This document shows positions 41,895 to 51,656 of a stretch of DNA of 64,000 nt, piece by piece. Source of the DNA: Anabaena subtropica FACHB-260 (GTDB lineage Bacteria; Cyanobacteriota; Cyanobacteriia; Cyanobacteriales; Nostocaceae). A program made the position numbers and the translations under genes. The stretch spans positions 62,001-126,000 of the forward strand of contig NZ_JACJRF010000007.1 in assembly GCF_014697105.1 (NCBI RefSeq), in the 5' to 3' direction. The notes beneath the pieces are model-generated. The model was given only the letters and a program-made list of their open reading frames with translations. It made no database searches and had not been told where the DNA came from. Position 1 is the first letter of the stretch. Every line of letters starts with the position of its first letter.

Positions 41895-44459
41895 TTACTC
41901 AGCCCAAGCAATCAATCTGGGTTCATAAGGACTAGACAGGTGTGGGTGTTTTGGCAATACGCGCAAAGACAAGCCTTGTAAACCAGAGGTGGTATACAGA
42001 ATATTGGCAGTATAAACACTTAATCCATTAGTATCTTGTCCTTGATAATCCATGACGACAGGTACAGCGTTGACAATATCACCATTGGCATCAATGGAAC
42101 CTTGATATAATTCGACTTGGACATCATCATTGTTTAATGTTGTCAAATCTACTTTGGCTTTGACTGCAACGGTTTGATTAACTTCAATATCTGCACCTGC
42201 GGATACATCGATATCTTTGATTTTGATATTAAACCAGTGGTCACTAAGTTTTGCTTTCCAATCGGCTAATTCCTTAGCTGGGGCATAATTATCAGATGTT
42301 ACCGTGTGATAGCGATCGCTTGCGGGGAAGTAAGCCCGTTGTGCATATTCTCGCACCATCCGCGCTGTATTAAAAAACGGACAGTTTAACCGGATAGCGT
42401 CTTTCATTTTGGCAACCCAAGGTCTGGGTAAACCATCAATATCGCGGTGGTCGTAAAATAAGGGTACGACTTCTTTTTCCAGTAAATCGTAGAGAGCATT
42501 GGCTTCTACTTCATCCTGGTAGTTGGGATCGTCGTAATTTTCCCCATGTCCAATTGCCCAACCGGTGCGCACGTAATCGGCTTCATCCCACCAACCATCT
42601 AACACACTCAAGTTAGGTAAGCCATTCATGGCGGCTTTCATACCGCTAGTACCGGATGCTTCTCTGGGACGGCGGGGTGTGTTTAACCAGATATCACAAC
42701 CAGCAACCATCAGCCGAGAAATATGAATGTCGTAGTTGGGAACAAACACTATTTGTTTTTCTAAGTGTTGTTCATGGATAAAGTGATTAATTTCGCGGAT
42801 AAGTTCTTTCCCCGGAATATCTTTGGGGTGGGCTTTACCAGCAATGACAAATTGTACTTTGCGGTCTTTGTTGCTTAGTAAAATGCGTTTAATGCGTTCA
42901 ATGTCGCGCATCCACAGGGTAGCGCGTTTGTAAGTGGCAAAGCGGCGGGCAAAGCCTATAGTCAAGGCATTAGGGTCGAGAACTTCTTGGGCTTGGACAA
43001 TTTCGGAGGCCGAAGCACCGCGATCGCGTAGATGTTTGACCAAATGGTCACGCACATACAGTATCATGTCCAAGCGGCAACGCTCGTGATTGCGCCATAA
43101 TTCCTCATCGGGAATTGCCTCCATCCGTTCCCATAATGGGCTATCTGGTGGTGCTGATGACCAATTTGGCCCCAGGTAGCGATCGTATAATTCCTGAGTT
43201 GATTTAGCAACGCAACTACGGGCATGAACACCGTTAGTAATTGCCGCAATAGGTACTTCCTCAACAGGAACCTTTTTCCACAAACCTTGGAACATTTGCC
43301 GGGAAACCACACCGTGTAACTGGGCTACACCATTAGAAAATGTCGCCATTTTCAACGCCAGCACCGCCATACTGAACGGCCCAGATAAATCACCTGTATT
43401 TTCTCGCCCCAGTCCTAAAAATTGCTCTTTGGGTAAGCCAAAGATGTCTGCATAGTAACCAAGGTAATACATAATTTTGTCCGGAGGGAACAGGTCAATT
43501 CCTGCCGGTACAGGTGTATGGGTAGTAAAGATATTGCTAGAGCTAACTACTTGTTTAGCTTCCGCATAACTCAATCCCTCTTGTTGAATCAACAAACTGA
43601 TGCGTTCTAGGGCCGAGAAAGCAGCATGACCTTCATTCATGTGGTAAGCCGTGACTTGATAACCCAAGGCTTTCAACATTTGTACACCACCAATACCCAA
43701 CATAATTTCTTGGTGGATACGCATATCGATGTCGCCACCATAGAGTTGATCTGTGATGTCGTGGTCGTATGGGTTATTAGGCTCAATATTTGTGTCCAGC
43801 ATATACAGGGGTACTGTTCCCACCTGTACCCGCCAAACTCTGGCATATACCTTGCGTCCTGGGTAATCTACCGCAATCCGCAGTTCGGAACCGTCGGGAT
43901 TGCGTTCTAGGTGCAATGGCATATTGTAGAAATCGTTAATCGGATAACGTTCTTGCTGCCAGCCGTCGGCATTGAGATACTGGGCAAAGTAGCCTTGCTG
44001 GTACAGTAAACCCACACCGACCAAAGGTAGCCCTAAATCACTAGCTGATTTCAGGTGATCTCCTGCCAGAACGCCCAAACCACCAGAATAAACCGGTAGA
44101 CAATCTACCAGTCCAAATTCAGCCGAAAAATAGGCGTAACATTCTTTTGGCTTCTGACTGCGCTGCTTTTGATACCAGCTGCGCTCTTGTAAATAGTCCT
44201 CTAATTGACGGTTGGCACGATCTAGCTGTGCCAGGAACCCTTCATCTTCCACGACTTCCAAAAGCCGACCTTGACTGATTGTACCCAGCATTAATACGGG
44301 GTTGTGATGGCTAGATTCCCACAAATCTGGGTCTAAGCGTCGAAATAAATCTTTGGTCTCAACATTCCAATCCCAGTGTAAATTATACGCCAGTCGCCGC
44401 AATGGTTCAAGTCGCGGAGGCAAAGAAGGAGAAACGTTGAATGTGCGAATCGGCTGCAT
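41895..44459 (-). CDS. glgP: Alpha-glucan (glycogen) phosphorylase
   Basis: An 854-residue GT35 phosphorylase releasing glucose-1-phosphate from glycogen. The N-terminal DUF3417 region (PPRLEPLRRLAYNLHWDWN) marks the bacterial alpha-glucan phosphorylase type. Also visible are YFSAEFGLVDCLPVYSGGLG, the His-rich YHMNEGHAAFSALE and the pyridoxal-phosphate motif EASGTSGMKAAMNG. The C-terminal Ig-like domain with DVQVELYQG is typical. It begins MQPIRTFNVSPSLPPRLEPL. It is a single gene with a G/C-rich tract immediately beyond the stop. Confidence 0.95.
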   Translation of the reverse strand: MQPIRTFNVSPSLPPRLEPLRRLAYNLHWDWNVETKDLFRRLDPDLWESSHHNPVLMLGTISQGRLLEVVEDEGFLAQLDRANRQLEDYLQERSWYQKQRSQKPKECYAYFSAEFGLVDCLPVYSGGLGVLAGDHLKSASDLGLPLVGVGLLYQQGYFAQYLNADGWQQERYPINDFYNMPLHLERNPDGSELRIAVDYPGRKVYARVWRVQVGTVPLYMLDTNIEPNNPYDHDITDQLYGGDIDMRIHQEIMLGIGGVQMLKALGYQVTAYHMNEGHAAFSALERISLLIQQEGLSYAEAKQVVSSSNIFTTHTPVPAGIDLFPPDKIMYYLGYYADIFGLPKEQFLGLGRENTGDLSGPFSMAVLALKMATFSNGVAQLHGVVSRQMFQGLWKKVPVEEVPIAAITNGVHARSCVAKSTQELYDRYLGPNWSSAPPDSPLWERMEAIPDEELWRNHERCRLDMILYVRDHLVKHLRDRGASASEIVQAQEVLDPNALTIGFARRFATYKRATLWMRDIERIKRILLSNKDRKVQFVIAGKAHPKDIPGKELIREINHFIHEQHLEKQIVFVPNYDIHISRLMVAGCDIWLNTPRRPREASGTSGMKAAMNGLPNLSVLDGWWDEADYVRTGWAIGHGENYDDPNYQDEVEANALYDLLEKEVVPLFYDHRDIDGLPRPWVAKMKDAIRLNCPFFNTARMVREYAQRAYFPASDRYHTVTSDNYAPAKELADWKAKLSDHWFNIKIKDIDVSAGADIEVNQTVAVKAKVDLTTLNNDDVQVELYQGSIDANGDIVNAVPVVMDYQGQDTNGLSVYTANILYTTSGLQGLSLRVLPKHPHLSSPYEPRLIAWAE

Positions 44460-46020
44460 AGGTTAGCAAAGCTCCTAGTTTAGCTATGGATATTGTTCAC
44501 TGTCTTTCCCCAATGTTGCCAATTCTTTATACTATGTTTGTAAAATTGCCATGACTTTGTTAAGGAATGGAAATATTCCCGTCTACAGTTTGTATCCTTT
44601 GTGGTGAAGGTGTTTTTCCTGGGCCTCTGGCTGTAGATCCTGATACCTAAACTCAGAAAATTTAAAGATTTTCTTAAGAATTATTTAATTGTCAGTAGTG
44701 AGTTGCTTGTGTGAATTAAGTAAAGCGACGTTAATAATTCAAGGTTTGTAATATTCATGTAGTGTATTGTCGTAGACAAAAGCTCTGCGAATACTACGAA
44801 TTCAACTACAGTTATTTGACATTGCTGAACATGGTTCATACTACCATCTACTTATTTATTTGTTAGTAAAAATTTATCCTATTTTGCGGTTTTAAAGTAT
44901 TTAGAAAAATTGTAAGTCTAATTTTTCATAATAGCTCTGATAAGTCTGATCTGATACCTAAATGACGTTGATAACTTCCTGAAATTTCAATTAAATATAT
45001 ACTTGTATTTAGTCAATAAATAATCTGTGAAAAATTAATTCAGCAATATGTAGCCATATTTACATAAAAACCCATTTTTGTGATGAGCAACACATCAAAT
45101 TTATCAGACATAAACAATATTAAATAAACTATTTCTTGAGGGTGAGACACTGAAAATAAAATGTGTTATGCTGGTGAGCAATTATTATTGTCAAAATCCA
45201 TTCATTTAACCATACTCTTGATTAGATTGGTTTGTAAATCATCAGTGTGCAACATGATGAAAGCAGCATACTCTAAAAATTCGTTGCCGGAGAGTCGTCA
45301 TAGCAATCGGGGAAGCGCTTACTTGTTTGCACCGATGGTAAATTTTAATGTGATGGCTGAAGTTGGAGATAATCCACCATAACTTGGTTCTATTGAGATA
45401 AAAGACCAAGTAACATTCAACACAAATTACATTTTGATATATAGGCAATTTTTTTGACAAAATTTTAATTAGTCTGTGCAGAATGTAGTTCAGTTGACAA
45501 AAGCTTGTTAAATTGGTTTATGAAAAAATAATTGGCTGAATATGAAGCAGATGCCAGGCTAAAAAGTAATACGGCAATCTGTTCCTATTAACTAATAACA
45601 GTTCAATTAGTCGCACTCAAATATCCAAACTTACAATTGAATAGTTTGAGGTTAGACACTGTAATGACTTGAGTATTAGCTTTGGTATTGATGGAAACAG
45701 AAACAGCAATATCATAGCTCAAATTGATAGGTAAATACTGTTAATATGTCTTGTCATAAACAAGACATCTGACAAAATTGAGATGCTGGAAAACTGCATA
45801 TTGTTTTTGGTATTTCCTGCAAAAATTACTGATGTCATAAACCTATAGCTTGGCTCCAAAATACTTGGAAGCATATCCAAATTGGTGGGTATATTTATTA
45901 TGTATCAATACCCATTAGATTTAATACTGGATAAATATCAGGATAATTAGCACTACAAAAAAAGATACATATCCAACACATCAGCAAAATTCTTCACACC
46001 ATTCATCGGATAAATTAATT
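44460..46020. other. 1.56 kb gene-poor spacer
   Basis: AT-rich DNA with no convincing gene. A 9-bp hairpin is at 45746-45768 (ATGTCTTGT, ACAAGACAT) and a 7-bp one at 44655-44674 (AGAAAAT, ATTTTCT). The longest plus-strand frame, 45161-45382, lacks a recognisable family. It could hold regulatory RNA or degraded coding sequence. Confidence 0.5.
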
Positions 46021-46716
46021 ATGAATAATCAGAGATATTCTGCAAAATTCCAGCGATTCCAAGAACTTTTGGCAATCACTGCATTCGGGAATATCCCCAC
46101 ACTGCTACTAGGAACAAAATTAAGAAATATCGTATATCGAACTATTTTTGCTCACATGGGTAGCTCAGTAAATATTCAACATGGAGTGGAATTTATCAGC
46201 GCCCGTAATATTGAAATTGGCAATGGTGTACATCTATTTAAAGGCGTACGTCTTGATGCTAAGGGAGACTCCAATAATAAAATTTGTTTAGCGGATGGAG
46301 TAGCAATTGAGCGCAACGTTGATATAGGGTGTTTAGACAATACTTGTATTCACATTGATGTGGAAACCTTCATTGGTTCTAATGTCTGTATTGCTGGGCC
46401 AGGAGATATCAAAATTGGTAAGCGTTGCATGATTGCCGCCCATTCAGGTATATATGCGAACAATCACAATTTCACAGATCCGATATTGCCGATCAAATAC
46501 CAAGGTGTGACTCGCAAAGGTATTGTGATTGAAGATGATTGTTGGTTAGGACATGGAGTAGTAGTATTAGATGGCGTAACTATTGGTAAGGGAAGTGTGA
46601 TTGGTGCAGGCGCAGTAGTTACCAAAGATATTCCTCCATTATCCGTGGCTGTAGGTGCGCCTGCACGAGTGATCAAAAGCCGTATTGCCCAAGATTTAGT
46701 GACATCCGGTGATTAG
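46021..46716 (+). CDS. Hexapeptide-repeat O-acyltransferase
   Basis: A 231-residue left-handed beta-helix acyltransferase of the NodL/WbbJ type. Hexapeptide turns run from about residue 60, ending GKGSVIGAGAVVTKDIPPLS then VAVGAPARVIKSR, the family signature. The short N-terminal helix (FQELLAITAFGNIPTLLLG) is hydrophobic. Such enzymes acetylate sugars of surface polysaccharides; the acceptor here is unknown. The gene is isolated with a long upstream spacer. Confidence 0.85.
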   Translation: MNNQRYSAKFQRFQELLAITAFGNIPTLLLGTKLRNIVYRTIFAHMGSSVNIQHGVEFISARNIEIGNGVHLFKGVRLDAKGDSNNKICLADGVAIERNVDIGCLDNTCIHIDVETFIGSNVCIAGPGDIKIGKRCMIAAHSGIYANNHNFTDPILPIKYQGVTRKGIVIEDDCWLGHGVVVLDGVTIGKGSVIGAGAVVTKDIPPLSVAVGAPARVIKSRIAQDLVTSGD

Positions 46717-47275
46717 TAGGAACTGGGGATTGGTAATTGGAGATTGGGTATTAGGTGAGTTGAGGGTGCATTTGCGAACCTCTATCCATTAACCTTTAGT
46801 AGTTTATCTTCCAGACGGGAAACCTCTGTCTGAAGAAAACGTCACAAGATGAACTAGTCAATCAATTTTGGATTTTAAATTTGCGATTGTTGGATTGACC
46901 CCGACCACAAGGGACAATCGATTTTCGACCTTGGATTACCGATTTTGGAGTGAATCATCTTCTAATCCAAAATTTAAAATTCTGCGGGACGGGGCTTGTA
47001 GCTTGCTTCTCCGTATGAGTACCAAAAACTAATCCAAAATCTAAAATTGGCACGGTCAACAACTATATTTAGCGAAGGTCATCTACAAAGTTATAAAAAC
47101 TGAGCATCAGCCAGAAAGCCAAACTATCTCACGCCTAAAGAGATGCAGCTGAACATGGTCTTAAGCCTCACTGTAGCCCTCTCAAAAAGTAACGAGATGC
47201 GGGTAATATAAAGGAACTACCTTTTCTGCATGGCAGATACTGAGGACAAAGCTCTACCTTTTGGAGATATCGCAG
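46717..47275. other. 559-base spacer before psbI
   Basis: Contains repeat-like patches (GGATTGG units near 46730-46755; CTAATCCAAAATTTAAAATT near 46964 and CTAATCCAAAATCTAAAATT near 47030) and the psbI promoter region. No gene seen. Confidence 0.5.
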
Positions 47276-47392
47276 ATGCTCACTTTAAAAATCGCTGTTT
47301 ATATTGTTGTTGGTTTCTTTGTGGCTATCTTTGTCTTCGGATTCTTGTCTAATGACCCAGCTCGTAACCCCGGTCGTCGGGATTTAGAGTAA
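47276..47392 (+). CDS. psbI: Photosystem II protein PsbI
   Basis: A 38-residue photosystem II subunit. It begins [20 protein letters not shown] and ends [13 protein letters not shown], the classic PsbI sequence with one membrane span. It stabilises the reaction-centre core. The hairpin 47503-47537 and a small GC-rich dyad (about 47489-47500) lie downstream. Confidence 0.97.
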   Translation: MLTLKIAVYIVVGFFVAIFVFGFLSNDPARNPGRRDLE

Positions 47393-47502
47393 AAGCCAGA
47401 CAATTGATCCGTGACCGCCGGAAGTTAGAAAACATCAGACTGAACAAACACTACCTGCCAACGATTTTTCTTTTGCAGTGTAGTGTCTCCCTCCGGGGAG
47501 GT

Positions 47503-47537
47503 TAGTAAGCCGAAGGTGAATTCATTCCGGCTATTAA
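47503..47537. repeat. Imperfect palindrome between psbI and DUF3769 gene
   Basis: Centred on TGAATTCA (47517-47524) with outer arms AGCCG (47508-47512) and CGGCT (47528-47532). No T run follows. It may be a leader structure for the gene at 47570. Confidence 0.4.
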
Positions 47538-47569
47538 TTGGCTATTTGTTAGGTTGATTGTGTCCCAAT

Positions 47570-50116
47570 ATGCTTCATCCAGTTCTGCCGCCTGCACCGC
47601 CTCCTCTTGTTGAATCCATACAACCTGCAAATTCCACTCCATCTGCTAGTGAAAGTCAATTTCATTTAGTTAGTGAAATTGATCCCAGCAGCCAAAACAC
47701 GCAAGAAACTGCCAAATCGCCAAAAAAACAGAGCCAAAGCTCAACTGTAGAGAAAACAGAAGATTCTTTGCAGTTTCCTAGTTCTACTAGTAATACGACA
47801 GATAATTTAATCACAGATCCCGTTCTAACAAAACCCAGTACACCAGAAACTTTTACCCCAGAATTTACTCCTCTAACCGCTTCTAATAGTGCTGTTAATT
47901 TGGGTCAACCCCAGGGAATTGGTTATTCTGTTCAGAACGAGATAGATTCTAATTCGCAAGTTTTTCCTACAGCAACAAAGCCCCAGAATTTATCCCCTCA
48001 AAAAGCGCCAATAGCATCGGCATTGACTAAGCAAGAACAGAAAGACCAAGTTACTGTTCAACAGACTGGGGACAAAATTAATATCTCTGTATCTGCTGCT
48101 GATCAGGTAGTTACTAATCAACCAATTCAAAATGTAATTGAGTTTAAGTCTCGTAACTCAGTAAATAAGCTTTCAATACAAACTGTCACATCACCATCTA
48201 TTAGCCCACAAGCACAGTTACCAACACCAAATCAACCATCTCCTATCCCCAACAATACACTACCAGCCCGCCAGAGAATTGTAGAAGTGACTTCAGATAG
48301 GCAGGAGTACGATGAGCAAAGACGCATCATCACTGCTGAGGGGAATGTATTAGTGCGATTTGATGGAGCAGTGCTGGATGCCGATCGCGTACAAGTCAAC
48401 TTGGATAACTTAATTGCCGCCGGGGAAGGGGATGTAGTCTTAACAAGAGGCGATCAGGTATTACGGGGACAACGCTTTACCTATAATTTTGTCCAAGACA
48501 GTGGGGAATTAGAAAACGGTAGTGGGGAAATCAACGTACCCTCAGCATCACAAGATTTTGCTTTCTTACCCACGGATATTACAGCTGGTGGAGTGCCACA
48601 ACAACCACCAGGCGATCGCATTCGGACTGACCAACCTCTGACTAATGTCAGTAGTCCTGGTGGTATTGAATTTACAGTCGGGGGTGGAAGCGATGCTAGC
48701 AATCTCCCTCCCCCAAAAACTGGGGGTGAGGTGAAGCGCATCAGGTTTGAAGCCAGCCAAATTGAGTTCTATCCCCGTGGTTGGCAAGCCCGAAATGTGC
48801 GACTCACAAATGATCCATTTTCGCCCCCAGAATTGGAATTACGGGCAGATACAGTCACCGTAACGCGGGAGGCTCCCTTAATTGATCGTGTGACTACACA
48901 ACGACAGCGCCTAGTCTTTGACCAAGGTTTGACTCTACCAATTCCCATAGATCAGCAGAAAATTGACCGTCGAGAACGAGATGCAACACCATTTATTGTC
49001 TCTCCTGGCTACGATGGCGATAGGCGGGGTGGTGTGTTTATTGAGCGTGGTTTTACACCCATTAATACAGACAATACTAGCTTGCAAATTACACCCCAAT
49101 TCTTTGTACAAAAAGCGATACAAGGAGATGCTAATGTAGCAGAGTTATTTGGTGTCAAAGCTAGATTAAATTCTGTATTAAGTTCACGGTCTGTAGTGGA
49201 AGGGATTGGAGAACTCACTAGTTTTAACTTTGATGAGCTAGATGAGAATTTAAAGGCGAGTGTGCGTTTACGCCAAGCTTTAGCCGATAGCAATCCTCAC
49301 GTAGTGAATTGGGAATATAGCTACCGTGATCGCCTCTACAACGGTACACTTGGTTTTCAAACAGTCCAAAGTAGTTTGGGTGGTGTAATTACTTCTCCAG
49401 TTATTCCTCTGGGAAAATCTGGGATTAATCTTAGCTATCAAGCAGGCGCACAGTATATCAACGCCAATACCGACCGCTTAGACTTGCTAGACCCAATCCG
49501 TACCAATGATCGGATTTCTCTTGGTCGTTTACAAGGTAGCGCCGCCCTCAGCACAGGATTTTTGCTGTGGCAAGGAAAACCACTACCACCCACAGCCACA
49601 GAAGGTTTAAGATATACACCTACTCCTGTCGTTCCTTATTTACAGGCGATCGCTGGTGTTACGGGTACTACGAGTTACTACACTAATGGCGACAACCAAA
49701 GCACCCTAATTGGTACAGTTGGTTTAGTAGGGCAACTTGGTCACTTTTCTCGCCCCTTCCTAGACTACACCGCTTTTAATATCCGCTACTCCCAAGGTTT
49801 AACTAGTGGTCTATCACCCTTTTTGTTTGACCGCTATGTTGATGACAAAGTACTAAGTGCCGGCATTTCGCAGCAAATTTACGGCCCTTGGCGCTTGGGT
49901 TTTCAAACATCAATTAACTTAGACACGGGTAGGGAAAGTAGTACCGACTACATTGCTGAATATAGCCGACGCACCTACGGAATTACCCTGCGCTACAATC
50001 CAGTACTAGAATTAGGTGCATTTAGCATCCGCATTAGTGACTTTAACTGGACTGGTGGCACAAATCCATTTTCTGATGGCGAAGTTAGACCTGTTGTCGG
50101 TGGTGTACGTCAGTAA
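47570..50116 (+). CDS. DUF3769 LptD-like outer-membrane protein
   Basis: About 848 residues with a low-complexity Pro/Ser/Thr/Gln-rich N-terminal 220 residues. An OstA/LptA-like domain follows (RQRIVEVTSDRQEYDEQRRI, ITAEGNVLVRFDGAVLDADR), and then a long beta-rich DUF3769 region with repeated Tyr/Asn/Arg strands that probably forms a beta-barrel. The layout resembles LptD, the lipopolysaccharide inserter. No signal peptide is visible: the open frame begins at TTG 47558, right after a TGA, and the next start is the ATG 47570 (MLHPVLPPAPPP). The role is inferred. Confidence 0.75.
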   Translation: MLHPVLPPAPPPLVESIQPANSTPSASESQFHLVSEIDPSSQNTQETAKSPKKQSQSSTVEKTEDSLQFPSSTSNTTDNLITDPVLTKPSTPETFTPEFTPLTASNSAVNLGQPQGIGYSVQNEIDSNSQVFPTATKPQNLSPQKAPIASALTKQEQKDQVTVQQTGDKINISVSAADQVVTNQPIQNVIEFKSRNSVNKLSIQTVTSPSISPQAQLPTPNQPSPIPNNTLPARQRIVEVTSDRQEYDEQRRIITAEGNVLVRFDGAVLDADRVQVNLDNLIAAGEGDVVLTRGDQVLRGQRFTYNFVQDSGELENGSGEINVPSASQDFAFLPTDITAGGVPQQPPGDRIRTDQPLTNVSSPGGIEFTVGGGSDASNLPPPKTGGEVKRIRFEASQIEFYPRGWQARNVRLTNDPFSPPELELRADTVTVTREAPLIDRVTTQRQRLVFDQGLTLPIPIDQQKIDRRERDATPFIVSPGYDGDRRGGVFIERGFTPINTDNTSLQITPQFFVQKAIQGDANVAELFGVKARLNSVLSSRSVVEGIGELTSFNFDELDENLKASVRLRQALADSNPHVVNWEYSYRDRLYNGTLGFQTVQSSLGGVITSPVIPLGKSGINLSYQAGAQYINANTDRLDLLDPIRTNDRISLGRLQGSAALSTGFLLWQGKPLPPTATEGLRYTPTPVVPYLQAIAGVTGTTSYYTNGDNQSTLIGTVGLVGQLGHFSRPFLDYTAFNIRYSQGLTSGLSPFLFDRYVDDKVLSAGISQQIYGPWRLGFQTSINLDTGRESSTDYIAEYSRRTYGITLRYNPVLELGAFSIRISDFNWTGGTNPFSDGEVRPVVGGVRQ

Positions 50117-50153
50117 TGAAGACTACCTTTTTTGATAAACCACTGACAACTAA

Positions 50154-51650
50154 CTATTGACTATTTAAAGGTAAAGTAATTGTAAATGTAGTACCAATAC
50201 CTTCTTGAGAGCTAATATTAATTCTGCCATTGTGGGCTTCGACGCATTTTTTTACTATTACTAAACCTAGCCCAGTACCCTGAATTGACTGAGAATTGGA
50301 AGCTCGATAAAATGATTCAAATAGATGAGCTTGGTCTGCTATGGGAATACCAATACCTTCGTCTTGAATCCGAAAAATTGCTACACCTCCAGTTTGATCA
50401 CAAGTTAACTCAAACCTAATAGTTTCATTTTGGGGAGAATACTTGACGGCGTTAGAAAGTAAATTCACAAATATGTAATGTAATAGTCTTTCATCCATGC
50501 ACGCATCTGTAGAGTCACCGTGACACGTAAAAATTATTTCATGTCCACTAATCTCTACGGTTGTAAATTCTTCTATTAATTCTTGACAAAATTCTTTCAA
50601 ATTCAATTTTTCCAGGTTACATTCAACTTTTCCTGCTTCAGATTTACCCATGAATAGTACATCTTCCATTAGTAATTTCATGGATTGCACAGCACCTTTA
50701 ATTCTTTTAATATATGTATTTTTCTTATTTTCTGTTAAATTTTGCCCTTGCAATTCTATAAGCTCTATTGCTGTTTGAATTACACTTAAGGGATTGCGAA
50801 ATTCATGAGAAACCGTGGAAATGAACAAAGATTTAAGATTATTTAGTTCGCGTTCTTTTTGCAATGCTTTCTCTAGTAATTCTGTTTGTCGTCGTTCGCT
50901 GAGATCCCAAAAAACAATTACCACACCATTTAGTTGGTTAGGTACTCCCATAATGGGTGAAGCACTATCCCCAATTGGTACTCTTCTACCATCTTTAGTA
51001 ATTAAAGATGTAAACTCTTCTAAATAAACAACTTTTTGTTCTCTGATAACTCTCGTGACTGGGTTTTCTAAAACCGTTTCTGTAACTTCGTCAACAATAT
51101 TAAAAATGTTGGATACGTCATTTCCTAAAGCATCTGTTTGATGCCAACCAGTCAGCACTTCGGCGGCTGGATTCATAAATGTGACATTTCCACGCTCATC
51201 GGTGGCGATAACAGCATCACTAATCGAATTTAAAAGCGTTGCTAACCGATCGCGATTTTCTCGTATGTCACGTTCTAAGCGATGTTTTAGCAAACCTATT
51301 TCAATAGCAATACGTAAATCTTTGGAGTTAAATGGTTTTAAAATATATCCAAATGGTTGGGTAATTTTCGCTCTTTGCAAGGTATTGTCATCACCGTAAG
51401 CAGTTAGGAAGATAACAGGAATATCTAAATGCTCACGAATATAACTAGCAGTAGTGATACCATCCATGTCACCTTTGAGGATAATATCCATGAAAACTAA
51501 TTCTGGTTTAGTATCTATTGCTTTAGCGATCGCCGCTTTCCCAGAAGACGCTGTACCTGTAACAATGTAACCTAATTGATTAAGTTGACTAGCAATAGTT
51601 CTAGCTACAATCACTTCATCTTCAACAACTAAAATTTTGACTTGCTCCAT
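50154..51650 (-). CDS. Response regulator-PAS-histidine kinase
   Basis: A 498-residue hybrid with an N-terminal receiver domain (phosphoacceptor Asp in LVFMDIILKGDMDG), a PAS domain (about residues 140-260), a HisKA dimerisation domain with the phospho-His in STVSHEFRNPLSVIQ, and an ATPase domain (NLLSNAVKYSPQ, RIQDEGIGIP, GTGLGLVIVKKCVEAHNG). No membrane span is present. It starts 6 bases after the sensor kinase gene, so they are cotranscribed; the receiver is a plausible target of the upstream kinase. The PAS sensory signal is unknown. Confidence 0.93.
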   Translation of the reverse strand: MEQVKILVVEDEVIVARTIASQLNQLGYIVTGTASSGKAAIAKAIDTKPELVFMDIILKGDMDGITTASYIREHLDIPVIFLTAYGDDNTLQRAKITQPFGYILKPFNSKDLRIAIEIGLLKHRLERDIRENRDRLATLLNSISDAVIATDERGNVTFMNPAAEVLTGWHQTDALGNDVSNIFNIVDEVTETVLENPVTRVIREQKVVYLEEFTSLITKDGRRVPIGDSASPIMGVPNQLNGVVIVFWDLSERRQTELLEKALQKERELNNLKSLFISTVSHEFRNPLSVIQTAIELIELQGQNLTENKKNTYIKRIKGAVQSMKLLMEDVLFMGKSEAGKVECNLEKLNLKEFCQELIEEFTTVEISGHEIIFTCHGDSTDACMDERLLHYIFVNLLSNAVKYSPQNETIRFELTCDQTGGVAIFRIQDEGIGIPIADQAHLFESFYRASNSQSIQGTGLGLVIVKKCVEAHNGRINISSQEGIGTTFTITLPLNSQ

Positions 51651-51656
51651 TGTGAA

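Noticed and set aside
45161-45382. 73-residue open frame in the long spacer
   Set aside because: No recognisable domain and no ribosome binding site. A shorter start (near 45253) gives about 42 residues. Too weak to list as a gene.
47393-47545. Possible glutamine riboswitch in the leader of the DUF3769 gene
   Set aside because: GCCGGAAGTTAG and CCGAAGGTGAA recall parts of the glnA motif, but the conserved core and required helices are not met.
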